From Gymnothorax reevesii (taxonomy: Eukaryota; Chordata; Actinopteri; Anguilliformes; Muraenidae), in the NCBI GenBank assembly GCA_029721435.1, contig CM056583.1, positions 85,513,620 to 85,577,619 of the forward strand: a stretch of 64,000 bases of DNA. The letters are read 5' to 3'. The first letter of the stretch is position 1. The number at the start of each line of letters is the position of its first letter. Positions 43,603-55,086 of the stretch are shown here, piece by piece. Under the pieces are notes generated by a model. The model had not been told where the DNA came from. It did not search any database and was given only the letters and a program-made list of their open reading frames with translations. The position numbers and the translations under genes are program-made.

Positions 43603-44528
43603 CAGTGGTTCTCAAATTCGTTCCTGGCACCCCATTTGTATGCTGGTTTTTGTTCCAACCACAACTGCAATCTTGAGATTTTAATAAGCTGTTTATTTGT
43701 CTTAATTCGGTGCATTTATGTTTAGAGCAGTTATTTATCCTCTTATGCTATATTTGACAAGTCCATACAGGCCATGAAGAACAACATTTTCATATCCACG
43801 TTGAGATAATAAATAACTTTAACATTTAATCAACGTAAACAATCAATGGGTTCCTCATTGGAGAACTGTTGACACACGGATGCAAGAGCTAACGATTTAT
43901 TTGGTGAACAACAGAGTCATACCTGTTTTGTTTTACGTTTATTTTATTAAGTTCAGGCAAATTATTTTGAAAGAATTCAAAACACTTGTGACCAGCAACT
44001 TAATTTAGAGCTTTCTGATTTTCTCATAGCCTAATTTGATCTGTTAAAAAATGCTTTTACCTGAAAATCCTCACAATGTATACAAATAAACAATACATGT
44101 TCAAGGGTTTTTTATTCGTCATGGTACAATGGATATGTCCATTGAAATTTGCCTTAAGATGGTAAATAACTGCTCTTAACATGGAATGCAGATAATTAAG
44201 ACAAATGTTGTCAAGCCAGACGGCAGCATCTGCAAAACAGTGAAACTGAGAAAATTGGCCTTAAAGTTCTGCCTCCTGCTGTACTTCTGTAGATACTGCT
44301 AACTTGCACATGCAATAACTCTGTGCATTTGTATTGATCAGGCTAATCTCTGCTAAAAATAGATGGAGCTGGTGCTGTAGAGGGACAACGGCGGGTTTTC
44401 CCCAATTTGCAGATACTGCCGTCTGGCTTGACAGGGCAGAACAGCTTTTTAAAATTCTACAATTGCAATTATGGTTGGAACAAAAACCAGCGTACACAGT
44501 GGGGCATCAGGATCGAGCTTGAGATCCA
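43603..44528. mobile_element. large MITE with ~85-bp inverted ends, containing a nested foldback
   Basis: Left GTGGTTCTCAAATTCG and 'gctggtttttgttccaacca' are mirrored on the right (44462-44526) as 'tggttggaacaaaaaccagc' and CTTGAGATCCAC. About 920 bp, hAT-like termini, no coding content. A second inverted repeat lies inside (44209-44434). Confidence 0.75.
44209..44434. mobile_element. nested foldback MITE
   Basis: TGTCAAGCCAGACGGCAG at about 44209 is exactly reversed as CTGCCGTCTGGCTTGACA near 44415-44433, with TGCAAA/TTTGCAG-like continuation. About 225 bp, inserted inside the larger 43.6-44.5 kb element. Confidence 0.78.
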
Positions 44529-44644
44529 CGGATGTCAGTGCTTATTGACTAAAACGAATGATATGCAAGCATGTTGAGTTAATCGATTTGTTGAGTTAGT
44601 CACTATCCGCGATTTATCAAGCACGGGCTTTGTAAAGACTCCTT

Positions 44645-44890
44645 ATTATGCCTCGGTGCACATGCGCAAGCGAGGTATATGGTAGTTTGTTTGTGTGTCA
44701 TTCATTCATTCATTACCAGGATAACTGCTACGCTGGTCAAAATCCTAGAATCAAAGTCCTAGAATATGGCTTTATGGGTTCAATGTCATGATCTCTTGGA
44801 TTTAAATTTGCCAGATTTTGAGATACAGCTTTCGAGTTATGACACTATTTGATTACCACGATGGCTGCTGCAAGCGATCAAGGCGAATGC
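44645..44890 (+). repeat. dispersed repeat, 'cctcggtgcacatgcgcaag' type
   Basis: Text with gcctcggtgcacatgcgcaa, cattcattcattcatta and 'ggataactgctacgctggtc' resembles common fish interspersed repeats, but I cannot assign a family. No coding content. Confidence 0.35.
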
Positions 44891-45099
44891 TGCCTTCAAA
44901 TGGAACTCGTGAAGTTGTGAAGTCATGAGCAGAAATGGCTCAACGTTCAAGTGATAACCATGCGAGACTATCGTTGCTACGGCAATAAGGACACCAAAGA
45001 ATCATTTCTCCTAGCAGTCTATACGCAAATATTACATTATTTATTTGTATCTGTATCGGAGGAACGAGACAAAACGATAAAGATGACAATAGTCTACAC

Positions 45100-45283
45100 C
45101 CCTGGTCCTCAAATCACGGTCCTCGAGGTCCAAGACCAGCTGGTTTTCCACCCTCCCTTTACCTGGGAGTCAGGTGTAAAGACAGTCTGGCCAATCAGGG
45201 GTGCTAAATGCTCTTTTGCTTACCTGGGATAAAAGAAAACCTGGACTGAATTTGGATTTGAGGTCCAGATTTGAAGATCCCTG
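45100..45283. mobile_element. 184-bp hAT-type MITE with perfect 8-bp target duplication
   Basis: GTCTACAC flanks both sides (45092-45099 and 45284-45291). Termini CCCTGGTCCTCAAATC and (reverse complement of the right end) CAGGGATCTTCAAATC are inverted repeats. The subterminal 'gaggtcca' text is typical of fish hAT MITEs. Confidence 0.88.
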
Positions 45284-45291
45284 GTCTACAC

Positions 45292-47077
45292 TGTTCCTTC
45301 TTGTCCTGTAGGTTAGGGTAACGTTATGTAACTATATTGTACAGGCTAGTGCTCTCGGTAACATTAGCTCCTCCAACGCAGGGTTGCAAACGCAACTACA
45401 GAAGGATTACTTGGAAACGCATTACGGCATAACTGTAGTCCGGATACAATTTCTGAAAATGTCATCAAATACGTTATAACTTGTGAACTCAAAGCTTTCA
45501 GGAAGGTTCGACTTACAACGTCTTGAATACCACAAGAGGGTGGTGTTCGTATGGACTTTTCTCGTGAACACGGTAAACACCACCCCATTTGAAGGCACTA
45601 TTATATCACAGTAATGGCTACTGCTGATGGCAAAACTTGATAAACGGAGCACAAAGCTACGAGTATAATGATAGTACTTTAGCTGCATTGGTGTACATGC
45701 GCATAATTCATTTGTCAGCACGTGGCTCTGTGAATAGAGTGTGTTTCTTTGCATACATTAATGTTCATCAGACTGCCACTGGTGGGTAAATACTTGAGTA
45801 TGTCAAGCATAGATGCTCAGCTAGGGCGCTCTGACATGTCCACACCCAATTTTATAGCTTCATTAAGGGACAATCTTGTCACTGCTGTAAGCACCGAGGT
45901 ATCAGTACCTACAGTGCTTTCATTAATTCAGTCTTCAGAGTTCATTGAAACATATTTCTTTATGAATTCACCCAGAGAAAACCTTAGTTGCCTTGGAACC
46001 TGGTTAAACCCCCAAGTTCACCCTAAAAAATGTAAAGCCTACCCCAGATCACTTTAATGCAGCCATTGTTTTGTGAATTAATAAAGTAGGCTCTTACGAA
46101 ATTAATATGTTACTAATTCTGTAGCAACATTAATCTTTGCACATATTTGCCTGCCTCATAATGTGTGTGTTACCTCAGACAATCGAGTAAAGATTGGGGA
46201 AAAAAGTTCCTGGTTTGCTAAAGGACATTAGAATTGCACCTTTAAGCCTCTGGAGACTTATTCTCAAATAATAAAAGTTTGTACGGAATGTCAAAGATTA
46301 TTGACATATTTCATATCCACCAAGATATAATGTAAAAAAAACTATGATAAAATGTTCAAAAACATCATATTTGGCCACTTTGATCAATTTCTCAGGACAG
46401 TGAGGGCATGACCAAATTATACTTGATTGACATCTACTCTTGTGGTGATGACACCAAAATATTGTTTTGTTTCAACAAACAACGGCAAAATAGCAGGAGC
46501 AGGCAGTATTGGCACCGCTTGGTCATACCTTTATGAACCTTGGACAATTTGGTTGCTAGGCATAGCAAGCAAACTATCTATGCTTCTGTGAAGCTAGATT
46601 TTTGTGATAGTCATAGTAATTTTGAGTTTCAGTCTTTCATTTTAGTCACTCTAAACAATACGAGCCAACATTGTCAATTATCTCCATGAATTGCAGCTAA
46701 AAGTTTAAGAATTGTAGGTGACTAGTCGAATGTGCCCAATGTTTTTATCCGACGCGAAATGTATTGTTGTAGAATCGTAATAAGAGGTATAGGGAAGGAG
46801 TGCTCCGTAAATATCCATTAATACCAAATGCATATTCAGTGGAACTAACCAGCCAGGCAACATGTCAATATAGGAAACTAGAAAGTTGCTCTTGGGGTAA
46901 ATGCGAACTGCATACCAGCTAGCTAGTTAACTAATAAATGTGGAGTGAAGTTGTTCTGATACAGTGATGACAAAAAAGAGTGAATTAATTATTTTATTTA
47001 GAGCAGGTGGCAGCCAGCATTTTCCTAAATTCTGATTGGCTGTAAATCGCTGGAGATTGCCAAAGTCAGTAATCTCG
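45292..47077. other. intergenic DNA without recognised features
   Basis: AT-rich. Several short frames, none with recognisable content. No transposon termini found. Confidence 0.45.
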
Positions 47078-47210
47078 GTAACGCTTTACAATAAGGGTAC
47101 ATTAACATTAGCTAATGAAGTAAGAAGCATTAACTATCAGTTAATTAACAGTGAACTAATGGGTGTACTAATCATTTACTAATGCTCTTCATGTTAACTA
47201 AAGTATTTGT
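47078..47210 (+). mobile_element. terminal fragment of a 'ggtaacgctttacaataagg' DNA element
   Basis: CGGTAACGCTTTACAATAAG and the following acattaacattagctaatg match the text of a common fish MITE terminus. The opposite end is not found nearby, so this is a fragment. Confidence 0.5.
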
Positions 47211-47459
47211 AATGACAGTTGAAGTAATGAGACCAAATGCTGTGACTTTTCAGAGTACAGGGCTGAGCGAGCAGATAATCTGCAGCACAAGAGAAAGACA
47301 ACTGACACAGAACAAAGCCAGTAACTTCACAAATAAATCCGTCCAAACAGACAAGAAAACTCCTAAAGCACCATATAACTGTGCAAATAAAGGAGAGGAA
47401 AGAAGAAAGAAACTTAAGAAATAAATTCTTAAGAATACTCTAGAAATAACTGTGAAATA

Positions 47460-47690
47460 GTTTGCTAAACTAGAGAAGGGGGATGCTGGCTTGTGTGAAC
47501 CCAAAACGGTCAGACACTCAAGCAAAGAGGCACAGCGAACTTCCTTCTTAAATAGAAACAGAAACAGGTGCTGCCAATCTTCAATCAAGAAGCTGGTGTA
47601 AGGAATTCAATGTCGTCCTAGACGAGAGACACAAAGAAAGTCCTACACCAAACACAGAGTACAAAAACCATGACAGTATTAATTTATACA
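47460..47690 (-). repeat. solo-LTR-like interspersed repeat (tentative)
   Basis: On the minus strand it starts ACTGTCATGGTTTTTGTAC and contains 'ctgtttctatttaagaagga' (TATA-like TATTTAAG). The start TGTCATGGTTT is shared with the insertion at 56912. Non-coding. Family unassigned. Confidence 0.3.
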
Positions 47691-49618
47691 TTATTGAATG
47701 ACTAGTTTTGTATTTTGAGGTGTTATTTAAGGGATGTTTTCAACTTCATAATAAGGATGTCAAACAGCATTAATAAATGGTAAGTTCTAGTTACCTAATG
47801 CTTATTTTGCTCTCTGATGCATATAGGCACACACATTTCCTCTGCTCTGGAAGTGCCACCCAGTTGGGCAAGGGCAAAGGGTTTATTTAATGGTTGGAGT
47901 AAAATAGATTTTCAAATTTTCCATTATAATTCTATATGGACACATGACCAGTAATAAAGTATAGCATTTACAAGGAAATTTCCTTGTCAGAGGGCAAGGA
48001 ATCATGTTCTTGAAAACAGACATGATTGTGAAATCAATTGATTGCGGTGTGTTAAGATTGTATTTAGACCAGGTGGAAATTCCTCTTCTGGAGGGTCAGC
48101 GTTTATGCAGATTTCCATAGCAATTTATCTAATCATATCTCTGCAACAGTGGGGATAACTTTGAATCTCAAGGGAGGTGAAAAGCATGGCAAGATATAAT
48201 CTCTGACCAATACATGCCAATTGTTCATCTTTTCTGCAATTTAAAATTCCATATAATTTTGATTATCTTCGGTTTTGACAGCAGTAACCAGACAGATTAA
48301 GCTGTCAACACTCTTAAGGTTTTGTCCTTGAGGCTGTTGTACCACTTACAAATATTTTAGCAGATGTGGTGCGTAAGCCAAACTTTTGCTGACAAACCTA
48401 TTATTACCAGCTCACTGGTGCTGGTCCCTAGGCCAATCTATTATTTCTATAATTCGAAAGGGAGCTACCAAATAGTTGAAATGAACACAAAGCTGGCCAT
48501 ATACCTGCCTAAGACACCATTTTTTCTATGTTCTCAAGACAGTTGAGGATGACCTTAGGGTGTCTTCTGCCAGTCATGGAGTTCACTTCTATAGATTAAT
48601 TGTAGCGATATGGAGACAGTACCTCAGGACGGAGCTCCAAATTGGGCGCAATTTCACGCCCATGCCCTCAAGTAAAAATTGCTAGTAGCCTTCATGAATA
48701 TAGATTGCCTAAAATTGATATGGAAGAAGGATGTGTAGTCATGCTACAATCTTTTATTGTAGCCCAGTTGTCAGTGTTAGGCTGTAAGCCTTTCAGATCT
48801 CATGTAGAATTGTCTGTTTGCATTGATGTTTCTGTCTTTGTGCAGGACATTTCCTTTAGTGGCACTTTAAATTATTTTGTTGAGGCTTTTGATCATGATC
48901 ACAAGACAGGCATCGCTCAAAGGGTAAATAAGTATTATGGTCACTCCGCAGAGGTATGATTGATGAATATAGTATGTACAGTGTCAATTTTAGGGAGACC
49001 TCCATTTTCAGTTTTTCGTATGGGGCTTACCATAATGTTAGCAGCTATATTTTCTTCGCTTGTTACTTTTTGGTCCACAGAATACTCATCTATGGGTGTG
49101 ACTGCTTTGGCAACATTACTGACAAAGCTTCAAGCAATATCAGTGTGAACTGTTATCAATATAAAATCTAAAAAATAAAACTTTAAAGGTAAGGTAACCA
49201 GCTGCAAAGTGTTTTTGAGATTATTCAATTTGAAATCTCAGCAGTTGCTCATATTTATTTTTTAAAGTTAGACTGTTGGTCCACTCAAAGTGCAAATTCA
49301 GGTTCTTGAAACACACAATTATTGACTGACTTAGAGACCGACCGCATGAGTTGAACCTAAAATAGCACTTGAGTAAACCAACATCCTAATTCTAAAATAG
49401 CACTTTGAGGGAACCAACAGTCTAACTTAAAAAAAAAAAAAAGTTTGTGCAGCTACTGGGATTGGAATTAAGTAATCTCAAAAATCCAATGGCCTGAACA
49501 AAGGGCCAATGGACTATTAGTTATGTGGTGTCTGCCGTCCGTCTGTCCGTCCGTCCATCATTTAACTCTTAGGGTGCTGAAATAATTTTTTTTAACATAT
49601 CAATTTAATTATCATGAG
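47691..49618. other. intergenic DNA without recognised features
   Basis: AT-rich. A 105-codon open frame at 48642-48959 has no recognisable domain, no splice context and no codon pattern that would single it out. Confidence 0.45.
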
Positions 49619-49691
49619 CTGTTGAAAACCTATCATGTTGCGACTCATTAAAAAGAGCTCCTGGAGTTGCCACATGGTAGGTTTTCAACAG
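49619..49691. repeat. 73-base hairpin, 21-bp stem
   Basis: CTGTTGAAAACCTATCATGT (49619-) pairs with ACATGGTAGGTTTTCAACAG (ending 49691). One position is a G-U wobble and the loop is about 30 bases. The size is in the range of a microRNA precursor, but nothing else supports expression. Confidence 0.7.
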
Positions 49692-50140
49692 TTTTGATTT
49701 TGATATCTTACATGATTATGCAACGAAATCTGCATTTAGCGGTCGAAGGGTTAAAACTGCCACGAAAGGTCTCTTTTTCCATTTCTATACTGATGCCCAG
49801 GGTATCTACCCAGGACATGGTGCTTTATGATGAGCTTGGCGGTCCAAAGGTGAAAGAGAAATGAATATGAGCTATCTCCATTATAAGAATTCATTGGTTG
49901 ATTACTTGAGTTTAGATAAGTGTGTGGTCTAAGGTATGATGTGACCTGATGCCTGACTGCAGGTTTTTTTTTTTTTTTTTAATAAGCAAACAGAAGTGTG
50001 CCTCTGGATTTTATAAATTAAAAAGAGGCAGGCATCAATATTTAGTTAAATTAATACTTGGAGATTCAGGCGTAAAATGTTTTAAGAAATTTGGGCATTA
50101 TTTGTTTTAATTTACTCTGTCTAAATAAAATGCAGATTAA

Positions 50141-50207
50141 CCCAGATAGCAAGCTCCTACGCTCCGGATCCGCGGCAGATCCAGAGCGGAGGAGCTTGCT
50201 ATCTGGG
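50141..50207. repeat. 67-bp palindromic foldback
   Basis: CCCAGATAGCAAGCTCCT at 50141 and AGGAGCTTGCTATCTGGG ending 50207 are exact reverse complements. The inner gctccggatc/gatccagagc continues the stem with a mismatch. TTAA precedes the left CCC. Possibly the fused ends of a DNA transposon. Confidence 0.85.
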
Positions 50208-51380
50208 AACTGACTAATGACATTGGCAAGTGAACTGGTCTCTGCGTAAAATTCAAGAATAATAATAATCTTCCCAACTCATAAAGTTCAGGTTGAGCAC
50301 ATGTGGCAGATTGCTTCACAACAATGAAACTTGCCCGCCGATGTCATAACACACTCGTACATATTCTGCACCAATATTCATAGTGCAGTTAATTGCTCTG
50401 TGCAGGTTCATTTAAGAATGGAAGGCCCTGGATGGCGTCTGTTTACGCCTGAATTGTCGCTGAAAGCTAGGTTTTAACGAGTTCTAAAGATTATATTCAT
50501 TAATCATCTGCATGTACTTTATTAATATGAGATCTGCAAGCGCTGCTCAGTTTTTGTGTGAGTTATAGATTGTGAGACTGCCATAGAATCACTGGCGGTG
50601 AATTTTTACAGTTTAAAAGTAGGCGAACACCGAGAGGACGTGCTCTGCATGTCGAAAAAGTTATTACTTGAATTCCGGCCTCATAGGAAGCGAGCAGCCG
50701 GGCTGCTTGATATTCTAGTCAGCCGTCGCGTGTAATTGTGCGCTGTGGAATCTGCCAGCAATGGAAACGCAGCCGCAGAGAAGGGTAAAGGTGGGCAGAG
50801 AAGATTTAATCGGAACATAAGATTGAGATATCGTACACCGCTGGTGTCAAAGGCCCTTTCTGTCACACTGCAATGATCTTTACGAAAATGGACTATGATC
50901 ATTTATACAGTACGCGCACTCAGGGACCCATAAATTTGATACTTATGGATGCATTTATGTTTGTGGATTATTGTAAACTGTCAGCATTGCCTTCGATTAA
51001 TTATCTGCACTTTACTGTTTGACTGAGAGGACTGTATGTGTAGAACAGAAGGCAAGTTTTCCTAACGTAACAGAGCAGCAAAGTCTTTTATTAATGACAA
51101 AATGAACCGTAATTCAGTGTGAAACATAGAACTAGGCACTAATTTGTAGTGGTTTTGATGATTTATCTTGAGAATTAAAATAATGAGAATATTTGATTAT
51201 AGGATACAATTGTTCACACAGAGATATAGTGACACTGAAAGTCATATAGTTTAAAAAAAAAGCAAATATCGATGTAATATTATCATATTCACACTGAAAA
51301 TGAACCATATTATTGATGAAAAGCTAAATAAGGGATTTTATTTCTTCACCACTTCCACAGTCCTGTAACTCAGTTGTAAC
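50208..51380. other. repeat-poor intergenic block, possible conserved non-coding element
   Basis: 50430-50900 is GC-richer, free of recognisable repeats and rich in TAAT-type homeodomain cores (cattaatcat, tattaatatg). This is how conserved non-coding elements near developmental genes often look. There is no direct evidence here. Confidence 0.25.
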
Positions 51381-51389
51381 CTCATATGT

Positions 51390-52250
51390 TTGTAATGCCC
51401 CTCCTCTTTGGCAGTCCTATCCCTGGCTACCTGCCCTTACCTAATTAATCAATTATCCTCAGTCCCTTTCAGTTAATTGTGGTCACCTGTTTCTGTTTAG
51501 TTAATTAGGATCCCTTTTCTATTTGAAGCTTAGTTTCCACCTTCATGGGCAGGTAGCCTTAGTCAGTTTTTGGTTTTGAGTTTCCCCTGTTCGTTATCCT
51601 GAAGTTTTGTTTTTGTTTTTGTTTTGTTGTATTCACCTCTATTGTTTGATAAAATCCATGTGTTGCACATGGGTCCTCAACTGCAATCCTGGCCCTGGCG
51701 TGTTATTACCATTTCTGGGTGCCAGGGTGCGACAATATTCAACATAGCCGACTAGCAATTTGTCAGGAAGGTTATAGCGCTCTGTAATGTGAATATAGGC
51801 CACTGGTTGGCAGTAATTACCCTTTTTTTTTATTCAGCTCAGACTGGAGCTATGTTTAGACATGTCCTGGACATGTCTGGGGCAAGTCTCAGAAAATTAA
51901 AAAAAAGAGGTCTAAATGCGGGTGGGGTCTGCAAAAGAGTATATAAGGAAAAGAATTGAGACAGTAAAGTAGTAGGAGAAATTGCAAGAAGATGACCAGA
52001 CCTGCCATTCTGTTCAAGACCTGTGACGTTTCTTTTGTGGATTTCTTTGCCTGTGTTTGAGCATTTTCATCATCCAGGACATCACCAAGCCACCCCCACG
52101 AAAAGGGATTGTAAATATTTATGTTTTGTACATAATTCAGTCTTGGTCTTTAGGTTAGTTAGTTGTTATTGTCTTTAAAAATTAAATGTGTTTAAGTTTT
52201 TAAAACTGTGTCTGTCATCCCTTGCTGTTGCTGTTGTGTTGTAGATTGTA
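51390..52250 (+). repeat. solo-LTR-like interspersed repeat (tentative)
   Basis: Non-coding block with 'ctatttgaagcttag', a TATA-like gtatataagg near 51940 and a 3' part with 'attcagtcttggtctttagg'. The layout resembles fish solo LTR-type repeats. Boundaries and family not established. Confidence 0.3.
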
Positions 52251-53024
52251 ATAACAAATTGGGGCCATCACAGCTCTATCCCTGTAGTTTCCAAAGTGTC
52301 GGCTGAAAACTACTCTGGTGAGAGACAAGGGTATCTGGAAGTTTTCCATTAATATATTTACTATTTTACCACTTTCGTGAAATTCAGAGGGGTTTAACAC
52401 AGATTTACTGACTTTACAAAAAAACAACACGAAGCACGCTAGAAACTGAACTTATTTTTTCACAAAGAATACAAGAAAGGGTCAGCCTCCAATGCAAATA
52501 AAGTCTGTTAATTATTCATGAACAGTTGATTCATGAATGAGCAGCAGGCTTTGCTGTCAGAAGGTGGGACGTATAGAACATTCTATATATTGAATCCATA
52601 TCAAATGAAAAATAATTATCTTAAAAAAAATTGTTGCGAGCTCATTAATCTCATCTTTTAGAGCAAAAAAAATAAAAAGAAAAACGCCTGAAGTAAAATA
52701 GCAAATGATGCTTGGGTTCGAAAGTAGAACTTATCACATTACTTGAAGCAAGGATGCGCCATAAAGAATTAATCAAACTGACTCCATTATCACTGATGGC
52801 AACACCTAATTATGCACAGGGTCAGGCGGCTCTGTATTCTCTCCATATGTTGGGCTGAAGTGGAGTCTCGTCCAATTACAGTGTGCCTTAAGCAAAAGGC
52901 AACAACATCCCCAGGGTTGGTCAGTCCACCACCTCAGGGCAAGCACACTATTCTCTCTCACACTCTTCCTGATGGACAATTCAAAGGTCCCATAAAATAA
53001 TATTTTTTCTTGAAGATGGAGGGG

Positions 53025-53027
<3 letters not shown>

Positions 53028-53077
<50 letters not shown>
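53028..53077. repeat. (GT)n microsatellite
   Basis: About 25 uninterrupted GT units; the minus-strand His-Thr-rich frame over it is an artefact. Confidence 0.97.
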
Positions 53078-53080
<3 letters not shown>

Positions 53081-53109
53081 GGCTGCCAGCAGTGTAGCAC
53101 CAAAATGTT

Positions 53110-53230
53110 TCGGTCAAATTACATTAAATTTTCAGGGGAGATGCGGAGTGGTCCAAGGATCGCTTGATTGAATTTTGGACCTGATTGGGTCAAGGTCAAG
53201 ATCATTGAAAAACCGAAAATGCTTTTTTTT
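53110..53230 (+). repeat. dispersed repeat with GGTCAAGGTCA
   Basis: 'tggtccaaggatcgcttgat', 'ttttggacctgattgggtca' and 'aggtcaagatca' resemble the fish repeat family also represented at 3.64-3.76 kb. Fragment. Confidence 0.4.
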
Positions 53231-53599
53231 TCCCAAGAGGACTTCTTGAAATCTGCTATGATAAATTTCTGACTGTATTCAAAATGAGCGTTTTTAAATT
53301 CCTCTTCCCACTTTATGCAATACTCTGGAGAGATGTCATTAGGCTTATTAGTGGGATTGAATACCAGTAAGGTCCCACTATTCAACAGTTTGAGAGCTCC
53401 GGTCGCTCCCTCGGGCGGGGCAGCTTGTGCCTGGTACCACTTGTTTACAATTTAGGACAATTTTCTGCTGCCTGTAAAACAAGGTTTTGAATTTTGTTGG
53501 ATTTTGTTGGATTTGTTGGTTCTCATTTTCAGTAACTACAGTGGGCTCAAAAATTACTGGCACCCCTTACTGGCAATGCACAAACAATACAAAAAAAAA

Positions 53600-53601
53600 A
53601 A

Positions 53602-53669
<68 letters not shown>
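53600..53669. repeat. (TA)n microsatellite
   Basis: TA dinucleotides with a single TAC interruption, directly before the nested element whose target site is TA. Confidence 0.95.
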
Positions 53670-53672
<3 letters not shown>

Positions 53673-54098
53673 TCAACAAAAATATAAACGCTTATGGTGG
53701 AGAAATGAACATTCAATGCCCGAGCAACAGATCTGGTTGACATTCCTGCTGTCAGCATGCCAATTGCACGCTCCCTCAATGCTTGCGCCATCTGTGGCAT
53801 TTTGCCGTGAGACAAAACTGCACATTTCAGGGTGGCCTTTTATTGTGGACAGTCTAAGGTACATGTGTGCACTAATCATGGTGTCTGATGAGCATCTTGA
53901 TGTGGCACACCTGTGAGGTGGGATGGATTGTCTCAGCAAAGCAAAAGTGCTCACTATCACACATTTAGACAGATTTGTGAACAATGTTTGAGAGAAATGG
54001 TAATATTGTGTATCTGGAATTAATTTTAGATCTTTGAGTCCATCTCATGACAAATGGGAGCAAAAACAAAAGTGTTGCGTTTATATTTTTGTTGAGTG
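53670..54098 (-). mobile_element. 429-bp internally deleted Tc1-type element nested in copy B
   Basis: Perfect inverted ends of 20 or more bases (CACTCAACAAAAATATAAAC) flanked by TA on both sides. On the minus strand at 53690-53815 a transposase N-terminus survives: ALRERAIGMLTAGMSTRSVA and then RALNVHFSTI, a helix-turn-helix. It runs straight into the left end, so the catalytic domain has been deleted. Different family from its host. Confidence 0.88.
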
Positions 54099-54329
54099 TA
54101 TATATATATATATAATTATAGGGAATTGAAATATACCAATATGTGTGAATTACTTGATAATGCTTAGATGGAAATAACCAACTCATAAAAATCATTTCAA
54201 CAAGATCAAGGTTTCATAATAATTGTCACCCTTCATTTAGTACTTAGTGCAACCACCTAAGACAAGGATAAAAGCATGGAGTCTTTTACTGTCATTTTGG
54301 ACAAGGTTGAGGACTCACTTGGGGGGACT

Positions 54330-55070
54330 TTGGACCTTTCAAGATCTTTCACATACTTGGGTTTACATTTAACAACTGCCCTCTTCACCTCAGCCCACAT
54401 GTTTATGACTGGATTGAGGTCAGTAGACTGAGATGGCCATTACAGAACACTGATTTTATGGTCACAAAACCATATCTGTGTGGATTTTGAGTTAGGCTTT
54501 GAGTCATTGTCTCATTGGAAAGCCAACCTATGGCCGAATCCCAGCCTTTTGGGGAAGGCAACCTGATTGTCAGGCAAAATATCCTGATACTTGGCGGAAT
54601 TCATTATACCATTATTACTAACTAGTTACCCTGGACCTCTTGAATTAAAACAGCCCCAAAACATGACTGTCCCTCCATCATATTTCATCATTGGTATGAG
54701 GTGCTTCTCCTTTTATGCATCTCTGTTTCAACGCCAAACATACCAATGCTGTATCTGACTGAAACGTGCTATTTTGGTCTCTTCTGACCAAAGCACCCTG
54801 TTCCAGTCATAATTTAAATGACATTTGGCCAAGTCCAAGCACTTGCTTCTATTTCTTCTAGTCAGAAAAGGATTTTTTCTGGCGACCTTTCCAGAGAACC
54901 CTTGGTTTTGGAGGTGGCGCCTGATGGTTTTTGAAACCTTGTGACCCCAAGATGCCACCAAGGCTTGCAATTCCTTCACAGTGATTCTGGGGGATTTTGT
55001 TGCTTCTCTCACCATCTTCTTCAGTATCCTGAGAGGCAAAATACAGTTGCATCCTCTACCTCTACTCTTT
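54330..55070 (-). pseudogene. Tc1 transposase C-terminal part, decayed (copy B)
   Basis: The minus strand shows TKSPRITVKELQALVASWGH, then SKTIRRHLQNQG, LTRRNRSKCLDLAKCHLNYD, then VLWSEETKIARF, where the first catalytic Asp of WSDET is Glu. Near 54400-54420 the terminal motif reads DLNPVINMW, with Ile in place of the third catalytic Glu. Multiple stops. The N-terminal part lies on the far side of the 1.6-kb insertion (about 56710-56870). Dead. Confidence 0.8.
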
Positions 55071-55086
55071 TTCAACAGAACCATAT

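Noticed and set aside
48642..48959. 105-codon open frame downstream of epha5
   Set aside because: No domain, no splice or promoter context, length expected by chance in 64 kb.
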